Source: Pisaster brevispinus
Lineage: Eukaryota > Echinodermata > Asteroidea > Forcipulatida > Asteriidae
Length of the DNA stretch: 64,000 nt
Direction: 5' to 3'
NCBI GenBank assembly: GCA_023634235.1
Contig: JAMKCF010000016.1
Span: forward strand, 248,001-312,000
Shown here: positions 1-13,388 of the stretch, piece by piece
Layout: each line of letters opens with the position of its first letter
Numbering within the stretch: the stretch's first letter is position 1
Notes under the pieces: model-generated
Database searches by the model: none
What the model was told of the DNA's origin: nothing
The model's input: the letters and a program-made list of their open reading frames with translations, nothing else
Program-made: the position numbers and the translations under genes

Positions 1-35
1 ATCCGTGTCTCTGAGTATTTTCTATGCTGGGCGAG

Positions 36-89
36 CGGCCCCGGAATAGGGCTACAACCACCGGCAAGTTAGCCCACGCGCCGGGGCCG
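36..89. repeat. Nested inverted repeat within the satellite unit (first copy shown)
   Basis: A nine-base outer arm CGGCCCCGG (36-44) pairs perfectly with CCGGGGCCG (81-89). Inside it, GGGCTA (49-54) pairs with TAGCCC (70-75) around a 15-base loop. The structure recurs once per unit through the array. Arm changes exist and are not compensated: the right arm is altered near 552, 3380, 10912, 16564, 21273 and 22217, and the left arm near 19813, each time with the partner arm unchanged. This argues for a DNA-level feature (cruciform or break site) or neutral inheritance rather than a selected RNA stem. Confidence 0.85.
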
Positions 90-200
90 AGCAACAACAA
101 AGGCAAGACATGTCCATCCGAAGAATGATTTGAAACAACACCCGAGCTAAGTTTGAGAATAACTCATGAACTAGAAATGCTAGAGAGACGAAATTTGTAC

Positions 201-344
201 CTGAGTGTGCCTTGAATTCCACTTCACCCGAACATCAGACTTTTTGGGCCGATGTGCACCATCTTCGTGCCGGAAATGGCCTGCAGGCTGGGACACTCAG
301 AAAGCCACTCAAAAGCATCTTCAGTGGGATTTTTGTACACAGAG
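201..344 (-). other. Exon-like segment of the satellite unit (first copy shown)
   Basis: On the minus strand a pyrimidine-rich run ending TTTTTGTGCAG (acceptor at 345-346) is followed 144 bases later by CACTCAG/GTACAA (donor at 199-200). The same pair of signals recurs in nearly all units. All three frames across the segment contain stops in the standard unit, so it is not an internal coding exon. It could act as a cryptic or non-coding exon if the array is transcribed from the minus strand. No transcript evidence is available. Confidence 0.3.
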
Positions 345-1145
345 CTGCACAAAAAGAAGAAGAAACGAAATAAAATACAAGGAGGGTCAAATCACACCCA
401 TAACAACATCGGATTTGCACAAGGTTTCCACCACTGGAAAGCCACGACTCAGGGCTCTCACCTCGTTGTAGATCCGTGTCTCTGAGTATTTTCTAGGCGG
501 GGCGAGCGGCCCCGGAATAGGGCTACAACCACCGGCAAGTTAGCCCACGCGCAGGATCGAGCAACAACAAAGGCAAGACATGTCCATCCGAAGAATGATT
601 TGAAACAACATCCGAGCTAAGTTTGAGAATAACTCATGAACTAGAAATGCTAGAGAGACGAAATTTGTACCTGAGTGTGCCTTGAATTCCACTTCACCCG
701 AACATCAGACTTTTTGGGCCGATGTGCACCATCTTCGTGCCGGAAATGGCCTGCAGGCTGGGACACTCAGAAAGCCACTCAAAAGCATCTTCAGTGGGAT
801 TTTTGTACACAGAGCTGCACAAAAAGAAGAAGAAACGAAATAAAATACAAGGAGGGTCAAATCACACCCATAACAACATCGGATTTGCACAAGGTTTCCA
901 CCACTGGAAAGCCATGACTCAGGGCTCTCACCTCGTCGTGGATCCGCGTCTCTGAGTATTTTCTAGGCGGGGCGAGCGGCCCCGGAATAGGGCTACAACC
1001 ACCGGCAAGTTAGCCCACGCGCCGGGGCCGAGCAACAACAAAGGCAAGACATGTCCATCCGAAGAATGATTTGAAACAACACCCGAGCTAAGTTTGAGAA
1101 TAACTCATGAACTAGAAATGCTAGAGAGACGAAATTTGTACCTGA

Positions 1146-3765
1146 GTGTGCCTTGAATTCCATTTCACCCGAACATCAGACTTTTTGGGCCGATGTGCAC
1201 CATCTTCGTGCCGGAAATGGCCTGCAGGCTGGGACACTCAGAAAGCCACTCAAAAGCATCTTCAGTGGGATTTTTGTACACAGAGCTGCACAAAAAGAAC
1301 AAGAAACGAAATAAAATACAAGGAGGGTCAAATCACACCCATAACAACATCGGATTTGCACAAGGTTTCCACCACTGGAAAGCCACGACTCAGGGCTCTT
1401 ACCTCGTCGTAGATCCGTGTCTCTGAGTATTTTCTAGGCGGGGCGAGCGGCCCCGGAATAGGGCTACAACCACCGGCAAGTTAGCCCACGCGCCGGGGCC
1501 GAGCAACAACATAGGCAAGACATGTCCATCCGAAGAATGATTTGAAACAACACCCGAGCTAAGTTTGAGAATAACTCATGAACTAGAAATGCTAGAGAGA
1601 CGAAATTTGCACCTGAGTGTGCCTTGAATTCCACTTCACCCGAACATCAGACTTTTTGGGCCGATGTGCACCATCTTCGTGCCGGAAATGGCCTGCAGGC
1701 TGGGACACTCAGAAAGCCACTCAAAAGCATCTTCAGTGGGATTTTTGTACACAGAGCTGCACAAAAAGAAGAAGAAACGAAATAAAATACAAGGAGGGTC
1801 AAATCACACCCATAACAACATCGGATTTGCAGAAGGTTTCCACCACTGGAAAGCCACGACTCGGGGCTCTCACCTCGTCGTGGATCCGTGTCTCTGACGA
1901 TTTTCTAGGCGGGGCGAGCGGCCCCGGAATAGGGCTACAACCACCGGCAAGTTAGCCCACGCGCCGGGGCCGAGCAACAACAAAGGCAAGACATGTCCAT
2001 CCGAAGAATGATTTGAAACAACACCCGAGCTAAGTTTGAGAATAACTCATGAACTAGAAATGCTAGAGAGACGAAATTTGTACCTGAGTGTGCCTTGAAT
2101 TCCATTTCACCCGAACATCAGACTTTTTGGGCCGATGTGCACCATCTTCGTGCCGGAAATGGCCTGCAGGCTGGGACACTCAGAAAGCCACTCAAAAGCA
2201 TCTTCAGTGGGATTTTTGTACACAGAGCTGCACAAAAAGAAGAAGAAACGAAATAAAATACAAGGAGGGTCAAATCACACCCATAACAACATCGGATTTG
2301 CACAAGGTTTCCACCACTGGAAAGCCACGACTCAGGGCTCTTACCTCGTCGTAGATCCGTGTCTCTGAGTATTTTCTAGGCGGGGCGAGCGGCCCCGGAA
2401 TAGGGCTACAACCACCGGCAAGTTAGCCCACGCGCCGGGGCCGAGCAACAACATAGGCAAGACATGTCCATCCGAAGAATGATTTGAAACAACACCCGAG
2501 CTAAGTTTGAGAATAACTCATGAACTAGAAATGCTAGAGAGACGAAATTTGCACCTGAGTGTGCCTTGAATTCCACTTCACCCGAACATCAGACTTTTTG
2601 GGCCGATGTGCACCATCTTCGTGCCGGAAATGGCCTGCAGGCTGGGACACTCAGAAAGCCACTCAAAAGCATCTTCAGTGGGATTTTTGTACACAGAGCT
2701 GCACAAAAAGAAGAAGAAACGAAATAAAATACAAGGAGGGTCAAATCACACCCATAACAACATCGGATTTGCACAAGGTTTCCACCACTGGAAAGCCACG
2801 ACTCGGGGCTCTCACCTCGTCGTGGATCCGTGTCTCTGACGATTTTCTAGGCGGGGCGAGCGGCCCCGGAATAGGGCTACAACCACCGGCAAGTTAGCCC
2901 ACGCGCCGGGGCCGAGCAACAACAAAGGCAAGACATGTCCATCCGAAGAATGATTTGAAACAACACCCGAGCTAAGTTTGAGAATAACTCATGAACTAGA
3001 AATGCTAGAGAGACGAAATTTGTACCTGAGTGTGCCTTGAATTCCACTTCACCCGAACATCAGACTTTTTGGGCCGATGTGCACCATCTTCGTGCCGGAA
3101 ATGGCCTGCAGGTTTGGACACTCAGAAAGCCACTCAAAAGCATTTTCAGTGGGATTTTTGTACACAGAGCTGCACAAAAAGAAGAAGAAACGAAATAAAA
3201 TACAAGGAGGGTCAAATCACACCCATAACAACATCGGATTTGCACAAGGTTTCCACCACTGGAAAGCCACGACTCAGGGCTCTCACCTCGTCGTAGATCC
3301 GTGTCTCTGAGTATTTTCTAGGCGGGGCGAGCGGCCCCGGAATAGGGCTACAACCACCGGCAAGTTAGCCCACGCGCAGGGTCGAGCAACAACAAAGGCA
3401 AGACATGCCATCCGAAGAATGATTTGAAACAACATCCGAGCTAAGTTTGAGAATAACTCATGAACTAGAAATGCTAGAGAGACGAAATTTGTACCTGAGT
3501 GTGCCTTGAATTCCATTTCACCCGAACATCAGACTTTTTGGGCCGATGTGCACCATCTTCGTGCCGGAAATGGCCTGCAGGCTGGGACACTCAGAAAGCG
3601 ACTCAAAAGCATCTTCAGTGGGATTTTTGTACACAGAGCTGCACAAAAAGAAGAAGAAACGAAATAAAATACAAGGAGGGTCAAATCACACCCATAACAA
3701 CATCGGATTTGCACAAGGTTTCCACCACTGGAAAGCCACGACTCAGGGCTCTTACCTCGTCGTAG
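1146..3765. repeat. Two-unit periodicity in the left part of the satellite
   Basis: Units starting at 1617 and 2559 share a private set of changes: GCACCTGAG for GTACCTGAG, CGGGGCTC, and GACGATTTTC for GAGTATTTTC. Units starting at 1146, 2088 and 3499 share another set: CCATTTCACC and GGCTCTTACC. The repeat distance is 942 bp, which is a two-unit higher-order period embedded in the array. The unit between 3030 and 3499 is 469 bp. Confidence 0.75.
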
Positions 3766-6700
3766 ATCCGTGTCTCTGAGTATTTTCTAGGCGGGGCGAG
3801 CGGCCCCGGAATAGGGCTACAACCACCGGCAAGTTAGCCCACGCGCCGGGGCCGAGCAACAACATAGGCAAGACATGTCCATCCGAAGAATGATTTGAAA
3901 CAACACCCGAGCTAAGTTTGAGAATAACTCATGAACTAGAAATGCTAGAGAGACGAAATTTGTACCTGAGTGTGCCTTGAATTCCACTTCACCCGAACAT
4001 CAGACTTTTTGGGCCGATGTGCACCATCTTCGTGCCGGAAATGGCCTGCAGGCTGGGACACTCAGAAAGCCACTCAAAAGCATCTTCAGTGGGATTTTTG
4101 TACACAGAGCTGCACAAAAAGAAGAAGAAACGAAATAAAATACAAGGAGGCTCAAATCACACCCATAACAACATCGGATTTGCACAAGGTTTCCACTACT
4201 GGAAAGCCACGACTCAGGGCTCTCACCTCGTCGTAGATCCGTGTCTCTGAGTATTTTCTAGGCGGGGCGAGCGGCCCCGGAATAGGGCTACAACCACCGG
4301 CAAGTTAGCCCACGCGCCGGGGCCGAGCAACAACAAAGGCAAGACATGTCCATCCGAAGAATGATTTGAAACAACACCCGAGCTAAGTTTGAGAATAACT
4401 CATGAACTAGAAATGCTAGAGAGACGAAATTTGTACCTGAGTGTGCCTTGAATTCCATTTCACCCGAACATCAGACTTTTTGGGCCGATGTGCACCATCT
4501 TCGTGCCGGAAATGGCCTGCAGGCTGGGACACTCAGAAAGCCACTCAAAAGCATCTTCAGTGGGATTTTTGTACACAGAGCTGCACAAAAAGAAGAAGAA
4601 ACGAAATAAAATACAAGGAGGGTCAAATCACACCCATAACAACATCGGATTTGCACAAGGTTTCCACCACTGGAAAGCCACGACTCAGGGCTCTCACCTC
4701 GTCCTGGATCCCTGTCTCTGAGTATTTTCTAGGCGGGGCGAGCGGCCCCGGAATAGGGCTACAACCACCGGCAAGTTAGCCCACGCGCCGGGGCCGAGCA
4801 ACAACATAGGCAAGACATGTCCATCCGAAGAATGATTTGAAACAACACCCGAGCTAAGTTTGAGAATAACTCATGAACTAGAAATGCTAGAGAGACGAAA
4901 TTTGTACCTGAGTGTGCCTTGAATTCCACTTCACCCGAACATCAGACTTTTTGGGCCGATGTGCACCATCTTCGTGCCGGAAATGGCCTGCAGGCTGGGA
5001 CACTCAGAAAGCCACTCAAAAGCATCTTCAGTGGGATTTTTGTACACAGAGCTGCACAAAAAGAACAAGAAACGAAATAAAATACAAGGAGGGTCAAATC
5101 ACACCCATAACAACATCGGATTTGCACAAGGTTTCCACCACTGGAAAGCCACGACTCAGGGCTCTCACCTCGTCGTGGATCCGTGTCTCTGAGTATTTTC
5201 TAGGCGGGGTGAGCGGCCCCGGAATAGGGCTACAACCACCGGCAAGTTAGCCCACGCGCCGGGGCCGAGCAACAACAAAGGCAAGACATGTCCATCCGAA
5301 GAATGATTTGAAACAACACCCGAGCTAAGTTTGAGAATAACTCATGAACTAGAAATGCTAGAGAGACGAAATTTGTACCTGAGTGTGCCTTGAATTCCAC
5401 TTCACCCGAACATCAGACTTTTTGGGCCGATGTGCACCATCTTCGTGCCGGAAATGGCCTGCAGGCTGGGACACTCAGAAAGCCACTCAAAAGCATCTTC
5501 AGTGGGATTTTTGTACACAGAGCTGCACAAAAAGAAGAAGAAACGAAATAAAATACAAGGAGGGTCAAATCACACCCATAACAACATCGGATTTGCACAA
5601 GGTTTCCACCACTGGAAAGCCACGACTCAGGGCTCTCACCTCGTCGTGGATCCGTGTCTCTGAGTATTTTCTAGGCGGGGCGAGCGGCCCCGGAATAGGG
5701 CTACAACCACCGGCAAGTTAGCCCACGCGCCGGGGCCGAGCAACAACAAAGGCAAGACATGTCCATCCGAAGAATGATTTGAAACAACACCCGAGCTAAG
5801 TTTGAGAATAACTCATGAACTAGAAATGCTAGAGAGACGAAATTTGTACCTGAGTGTGCCTTGAATTCCACTTCACCCGAACATCAGACTTTTTGGGCCG
5901 ATGTGCACCATCTTCGTGCCGGAAATGGCCTGCAGGCTGGGACACTCAGAAAGCCACTCAAAAGCATCTTCAGTGGGATTTTTGTACACAGAGCTGCACA
6001 AAAAGAAGAAGAAACGAAATAAAATACAAGGAGGGTCAAATCACACCCATAACAACATCAGATTTGCACAAGGTTTCCACCACTGGAAAGCCACGACTCA
6101 GGGCTCTCACCTCGTCGTGGATCCCTGTCTCTGAGTATTTTCTAGGCGGGGCGAGCGGCCCCGGAATAGGGCTACAACCACCGGCAAGTTAGCCCACGCG
6201 CCGGGGCCGAGCAACAACATAGGCAAGACATGTCCATCCGAAGAATGATTTGAAACAACACCCGAGCTAAGTTTGAGAATAATTCATGAACTAGAAATGC
6301 TAGAGAGACGAAATTTGTACCTGAGTGTGCCTTGAATTCCACTTCACCCGAACATCAGACTTTTTGGGCCGATGTGCACCATCTTCGTGCCGGAAATGGC
6401 CTGCAGGCTGGGACACTCAGAAAGCCACTCAAAAGCATCTTCAGTGGGATTTTTGTACACAGAGCTGCACAAAAAGAAGAAGAAACGAAATAAAATACAA
6501 GGAGGCTCAAATCACACCCATAACAACATCGGATTTGCACAAGGTTTCCACCACTGGAAAGCCACGACTCAGGGCTCTCACCTCGTCGTAGATCCGTGTC
6601 ACCGAGTATTTTCTAGGCGGGGCGAGCGGCCCCGGAATAGGGCTACAACCACCGGCAAGTTAGCCCACGCGCCGGGGCCGAGCAACAACAAAGGCAAGAC

Positions 6701-7737
6701 ATGTCCATCCGAAGAATGATTTGAAACAACACCCGAGCTAAGTTTGAGAATAACTCATGAACTAGAAATGCTAGAGAGACGAAATTTGTACCTGAGTGTG
6801 CCTTGAATTCCACTTCACCCGAACATCAAACTTTTTGGGCCGATGTGCACCATCTTCGTGCCGGAAATGGCCTGCAGGCTGGGACACTCAGAAAGCCACT
6901 CAAAAGCATCTTCAGTGGGATTTTTGTACACAGAGCTGCACAAAAAGAAGAAGAAACGAAATAAAATACAAGGAGGCTCAAATCACACCCATAACAACAT
7001 CGGATTTGCACAAGGTTTCCACCACTGGAAAGCCACGACTCAGGGCTCTCACCTCGTCGTAGATCCGTGTCTCTGAGTATTTTCTAGGCGGGGCGAGCGG
7101 CCCCGGAATAGGGCAACAACCACCGGCAAGTTAGCCCACGCGCCGGGGCCGAGCAACAACAAAGGCAAGACATGTCCATCCGAAGAATGATTTGAAACAA
7201 CACCCGAGCTAAGTTTGAGAATAACTCATGAACTAGAAATGCTAGAGAGACGAAATTTGTACCTGAGTGTGCCTTGAATTCCACTTCACCCGAACATCAG
7301 ACTTTTTGGGCCGATGTGCACCATCTTCGTGCCGGAAATGGCCTGCAGGCTGGGACACTCAGAAAGCCACTCAAAAGCATCTTCAGTGGGATTTTTGTAC
7401 AATGAGCTGCACAAAAAGAAGAAGAAACGAAATAAAATACAAGGAGGGTCAAATCACACCCATAACAACATCAGATTTGCACAAGGTTTCCACCACTGGA
7501 AAGCCACGACTCAGGGCTCTCACCTCGTCGTGGATCCGTGTCTCTGAGTATTTTCTAGGCGGGGCGAGCGGCCCCGGAATAGGGCTACAACCACCGGCAA
7601 GTTAGCCCACGCGCCGGGGCCGAGCAACAACATAGGCAAGACATGTCCATCCGAAGAATGATTTGAAACAACACCCGAGCTAAGTTTGAGAATAACTCAT
7701 GAACTAGAAATGCTAGAGAGACGAAATTTGTACCTGA

Positions 7738-10700
7738 GTGTGCCTTGAATTCCACTTCACCCGAACATCAGACTTTTTGGGCCGATGTGCACCATCTTCG
7801 TGCCGGAAATGGCCTGCAGGCTGGGACACTCAGAAAGCCACTCAAAAGCATCTTCAGTGGGATTTTTGTACACAGAGCTGCACAAAAAGAAGAAGAAACG
7901 AAATAAAATACAAGGAGGGTCAATTCACACCCATAACAACATCGGATTTGCACAAGGTTTCCACCACTGGAAAGCCAAGACTCAGGGCTCTCACCTCGTT
8001 GTGGATCCTGTCTCTGAGTATTTTCTAGGCGGGGCGAGCGGCCCCGGAATAGGGCTACAACCACCGGCAAGTTAGCCCATGCGCCGGGGCCGAGCAACAA
8101 CAAAGGCAATACATGTCCATCCGAAGAATGATTTGAAACAACACCCGAGCTAAGTTTGAGAATAACTCATGATCTAGAAATGCTAGAGAGACGAAATTTG
8201 TACCTGAGTGTGCCTTGAATTCCACTTCACCCGAACATCAGACTTTTTGGGCCGATGTGCACCATCTTCGTGCCGGAAATGGCCTGCAGGCTGGGACACT
8301 CAGAAAGCCACTCAAAAGCATCTTCAGTAGGATTTTTGTACACAGAGCTGCACAACAAGAAGAAGAAACGAAATAAAATACAAGGAGGGTCAAATCACAC
8401 CCATAACAACTTCGGATTTGCACACGGTTTCCACCACTGGAAAGCCACGACTCAGGGCTCTCACCTCGTCGTAGATCCGTGTCTCTGAGTATTTTCTAGG
8501 CGGGGCGAGCGGCCCCGGAATAGGGCTACAACCACCGGCAAGTTAGCCCACGCGCCGGGGCCGAGCAACAACAAAGGCAAGACATGTCCATCCGAAGAAT
8601 GATTTGAAACAACACCCGAGCTAAGTTTGAGAATAACTCATGAACTAGAAATGCTAGAGAGACGAAATTTGTACCTGAGTGTGCCTTGAATTCCACTTCA
8701 CCCGAACATCAGACTTTTGGGGCCGATGTGCACCATCTTCGTGCCGGAAATGGCCTGCAGGCTGGGACACTCAGAAAGCCACTCAAAAGCATCTTCAGTG
8801 GGATTTTTGTACACAGAGCTGCACAAAAAGAAGAAGAAACGAAATAAAATACAAGGAGGGTCAAATCACACCCATAACAACATCGGATTTACACATGGTT
8901 TCCACCACTGGAAAGCCACGACTCAGGGCTCTCACCTCGTCGTCGATCCGTGTCTCTGAGTATTTTCTAGGCGGGGCGAGCGGCCCCGGAATAGGGCTAC
9001 AACCACCGGCAAGTTAGCCCACGCGCCGGGGCCGAGCAACAACAAAGGCAAGACATGTCCATCCGAAGAATGATTTGAAACAACACCCGAGCTAAGTTTG
9101 AGAATAATTCATGAACTAGAAATGCTAGAGAGACGAAATTTGTACCTACGTGTGCCTTGAATTCCACTTCACCCGAACATCAGACTTTTTGGGCTGATGT
9201 GCACCATCTACGTGCGGGAAATGGCCTGCAGGCTGGGACACTCAGAAAGCCACTCAAAAGCATCTTCAGTGGGATTTTTGTACACAGAGCTGCACAACAA
9301 GAAGAAGAAACGAAATAAAATACAAGGAGGGTCAAATCACACCCATAACAACATCGGATTTGCACAAGGTTTCCACCACTGGAAAGCCACGACTCAGGGC
9401 TCTCACCTCATTGTGGATCCGTGTCTCTGAGTATTTTCTAGGCGGGGCGAGCGGCCCCGGAATAGGGCTACAACCACCGGCAAGTTAGCCCACGCGCCGG
9501 GGCCGAGCAACAACAAAGGCAAGACATGTCCATCCGAAGAATGATTTGAAACAACACCCGAGCTAAGTTTGAGAATAACTCATGAACTAGAAATGCTAGA
9601 GAGACGAAATTTGTACCTGAGTGTGCCTTGAATTCCACTTCACCCGAACATCAGACTTTTTGGGCTGATGTGCACCATCTACGTGCCGGAAATGGCCTGC
9701 AGGCTGGGACACTCAGAAAGCCACTCAAAAGCATCTTCAGTGGGATTTTTGTACACAGAGCTGCACAACAAGAAGAAGAAACGAAATAAAATACAAGGAG
9801 GGTCAAATCACACCCATAACAACATCGGATTTGCACAAGGTTTCCACCACTGGAAAGCCACGACTCAGGGCTCTCACCTCATTGTGGATCCGTGTCTCTG
9901 AGTATTTTCTAGGCGGGGCGAGCGGCCCCGGAATAGGGCTACAACCACCGGCAAGTTAGCCCACGCGCCGGGGCCGAGCAACAACAAAGGCAAGACATGT
10001 CCATCCGAAGAATGATTTGAAACAACACCCGAGCTAAGTTTGAGAATAACTCATGAACTAGAAATGCTAGAGAGACGAAATTTGTACCTGAGTGTGCCTT
10101 GAATTCCACTTCACCCGAACATCAGACTTTTTGGGCCGATGTGCACCATCTTCGTGCCGGAAATGGCCTGCAGGCTGGGACACTCAGAAAGCCACTCGAA
10201 AGCATCTTCAGTGGGATTCTTGTACACAGAGCTGCACAACAAGAAGAAGAAACGAAATAAAATACAAGGAGGGTCAAATCACACCCATAACAACATCGGA
10301 TTTGCACAAGGTTTCCACCACTGGAAAGCCACGACTCAGGGCTCTCACCTCGTTGTAGATCCGTGTCTCTGAGTATTTTCTAGGCGGGGCGAGCGGCCCC
10401 GGAATAGGGCTACAACCACCGGCAAGTTAGCCCACGCGCCGGGGCCGAGCAACAACAAAGGCAAGACATGTCCATCCGAAGAATGATTTGAAACAACACC
10501 CGAGCTAAGTTTGAGAATAACTCATGAACTAGAAATGCTAGAGAGACGAAATTTGTACCTGAGTGTGCCTTGAATTCCACTTCACCCGAACATCAGACTT
10601 TTTGGGCCGATGTGCACCATCTTCGTGCCGGAAATGGCCTGCAGGCTGGGACACTCAGAAAGCCACTCAAAAGCATCTTCAGTGGGATTTTTGTACACAG

Positions 10701-12100
10701 AGCTGCACAAAAAGAAGAAGAAACGAAATAAAATACAAGGAGGGTCAAATCACACCCATAACAACATCGGATTTGCACAAGGTTTCCACCACTGGAAAGC
10801 CACGACTCAGGGCTCTCACCTCGTCGTGGATCCGTGTCTCTGAGTATTTTCTAGGCGGTGCGAGCGGCCCCGGAATAGGGCTACAACCACCGGCAAGTTA
10901 GCCCACGCGCCTGGGCCGAGCAACAACAAAGGCAAGACATGTCCATCCGAAGAATGATTTGAAACAACACCCGAGCTTAGTTTGAGAATAACTCATGAAC
11001 TAGAAATGCTAGAGAGACGAAATTTGTACCTGAGTGTGCCTTGAATTCCACTTCACCCGAACATCAGACTTTTGGGGCCGATGTGCACCATCTTCGTGCC
11101 GGAAATGGCCTGCAGGCTGGGACACTCAGAAAGCCACTCAAAAGCATCTTCAGTGGGATTTTTGTACACAGAGCTGCACAAAAAGAAGAAGAAACGAAAT
11201 AAAATACAAGGAGGGTCAAATCACACCCATAACAACATCGGATTTACACAAGGTTTCCACCACTGGAAAGCCACGACTCAGGGCTCTCACCTCGTCGTTG
11301 ATTCGTGTCTCTGAGTATTTTCTAGGCGGGGCGAGCGGCCCCGGAATAGGGCTACAACCACCGGCAAGTTAGCCCACGCGCCGGGGCCGAGCAACAACAA
11401 AGGCAAGACATGTCCATCCGAAGAATGATTTGAAACAACACCCGAGCTAAGTTTGAGAATAACTCATGAACTAGAAATGCTAGAGAGACGAAATTTGTAC
11501 CTGAGTGTGCCTTGTATTCCACTTCACCCGAACATCAGACTTTTTGGGCCGATGTGCACCATCTTCGTGCCGGAAATGGCCTGCAGGCTGGGACACTCAG
11601 AAAGCCACTCAAAAGCATCTTCAGTGGGATTTTTGTACACAGAGCTGCACAAAAAGAAGAAGAAACGAAATAAAATACAAGGAGGGTCAAATCACACCCA
11701 TAACAACATCGGATTTGCACAAGGTTTCCACCACTGGAAAGCCACGACTCAGGGCTCTCACCTCGTTGTGGATCCGTGTCTCTGAGTATTTTCTAGGCGG
11801 GGCGAGCGGCCCCGGAATAGGGCTACAACCACCGGCAAGTTAGCCCACGCACCGGGGCCGAGCAACAACAAAGGCAAGACATGTCCATCCGAAGAATGAT
11901 TTGAAACAACACCCGAGCTAAGTTTGAGAATAACTCATGAACTAGAAATGCTAGAGAGACGAAATTTGTATCTGAGTGTGCCTTGAATTCCACTTCACCC
12001 GAACATCAGACTTTTTGGGCTGATGTGCACCATCTTCGTGCCGGAAATGGCCTGCAGGCTGGGACATTCAGAAAGCCACTCAAAAGCATCTTCAGTGGGA
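7738..12100. repeat. Satellite higher-order block, copy A (12-unit register)
   Basis: About ten consecutive units carry private variants that reappear in the same order 5651-5652 bp (12 units) downstream. They are: AATTCACACC with GCCAAGACTC; GCAATACATG; CAGTAGGATT with ACTTCGGATT and CACACGGTTT; CTTTTGGGGCC with TTACACATGG; GGGCTGATG with CTACGTG; GGATTCTTG; GCCTGGGCCG with GAGCTTAG; TTGATTCGTG; CTTGTATTCC; and GGGACATTC. Units 27-28 separate this copy from copy B. The end coordinate is approximate. Confidence 0.88.
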
Positions 12101-13388
12101 TTTTTGTACACAGAGCTGCACAAAAAGAAGAAGAAACAAAATAAAATACAAGGAGGGTCAAATCACACCCATAACAACATCGGATTTGCACAAGGTTTCC
12201 ACCACTGGAAAGCCACGACTCAGGGCTCTCACCTCGTCGTGGATCCCTGTCTCTGAGTATTTTCTAGGCGGGGCGAGCGGCCCCGGAATAGGGCTACAAC
12301 CACCGGCAAGTTAGCCCACGCGCCGGGGCCGAGCAACAACAAAGGCAAGACATGTCCATCCGAAGAATGATTTGAAACAACACCCGAGCTAAGTTTGAGA
12401 ATAACTCATGAACTAGAAATGCTAGAGAGACGAAATTTGTACCTGAGTGTGCCTTGAATTCCACTTCACCCGAACATCAGACTTTTTGGGCTGATGTGCA
12501 CCATCTACGTGCCGGAAATGGCCTGCAGGCTGGGACACTCAGAAAGCCACTCAAAAGCATCTTCAGTGGGATTTTTGTACACAGAGCTGCACAACAAGAA
12601 GAAGAAACGAAATAAAATACAAGGAGGGTCAAATCACACCCATAACAACATCGGATTTGCACAAGGTTTCCACCACTGGAAAGCCACGACTCAGGGCTCT
12701 CACCTCGTTGTGGATCCGTGTCTCTGAGTATTTTCTAGGCGGGGCGAGCGGCCCCGGAATAGGGCTACAACCACCGGCAAGTTAGCCCACGCGCCGGGGC
12801 CGAGCAACAACAAAGGCAAGACATGTCCATCCGAAGAATGATTTGAAACAACACCCGAGCTTAGTTTGAGAATAACTCATGAACTAGAAATGCTAGAGAG
12901 ACGAAATTTGTACCTGAGTGTGCGTTGAATTCCACTTCACCCGAACATCAGACTTTTGGGGCCGATGTGTACCATCTTCGTGCCGGAAATGGCCTGCAGG
13001 CTGGGACACTCAGAAAGCCACTCAAAAGCATCTTCAGTGGGATTTTTGTACACAGAGCTGCACAAAAAGAAGAAGAAACGAAATAAAATACAAGGAGGCT
13101 CAAATCACACCCATAACAACATCGGATTTGCACAAGGTTTCCACCACTGGAAAGCCACGACTCAGGGCTCTCACCTCGTCGTGGATCCGCGTCTCTGAGT
13201 ATTTTCTAGGCGGGGCGAGCGGCCCCGGAATAGGGCTACAACCACCGGCAAGTTAGCCCACGCGCCGGGGCCGAGCAACAACAAAGGCAAGACATGTCCA
13301 TCCGAAGAATGACTTGAAACAACACCCGAGCTAAGTTTGAGAATAACTCATGAACTAGAAATGCTAGAGAGACGAAATTTGTACCTGA

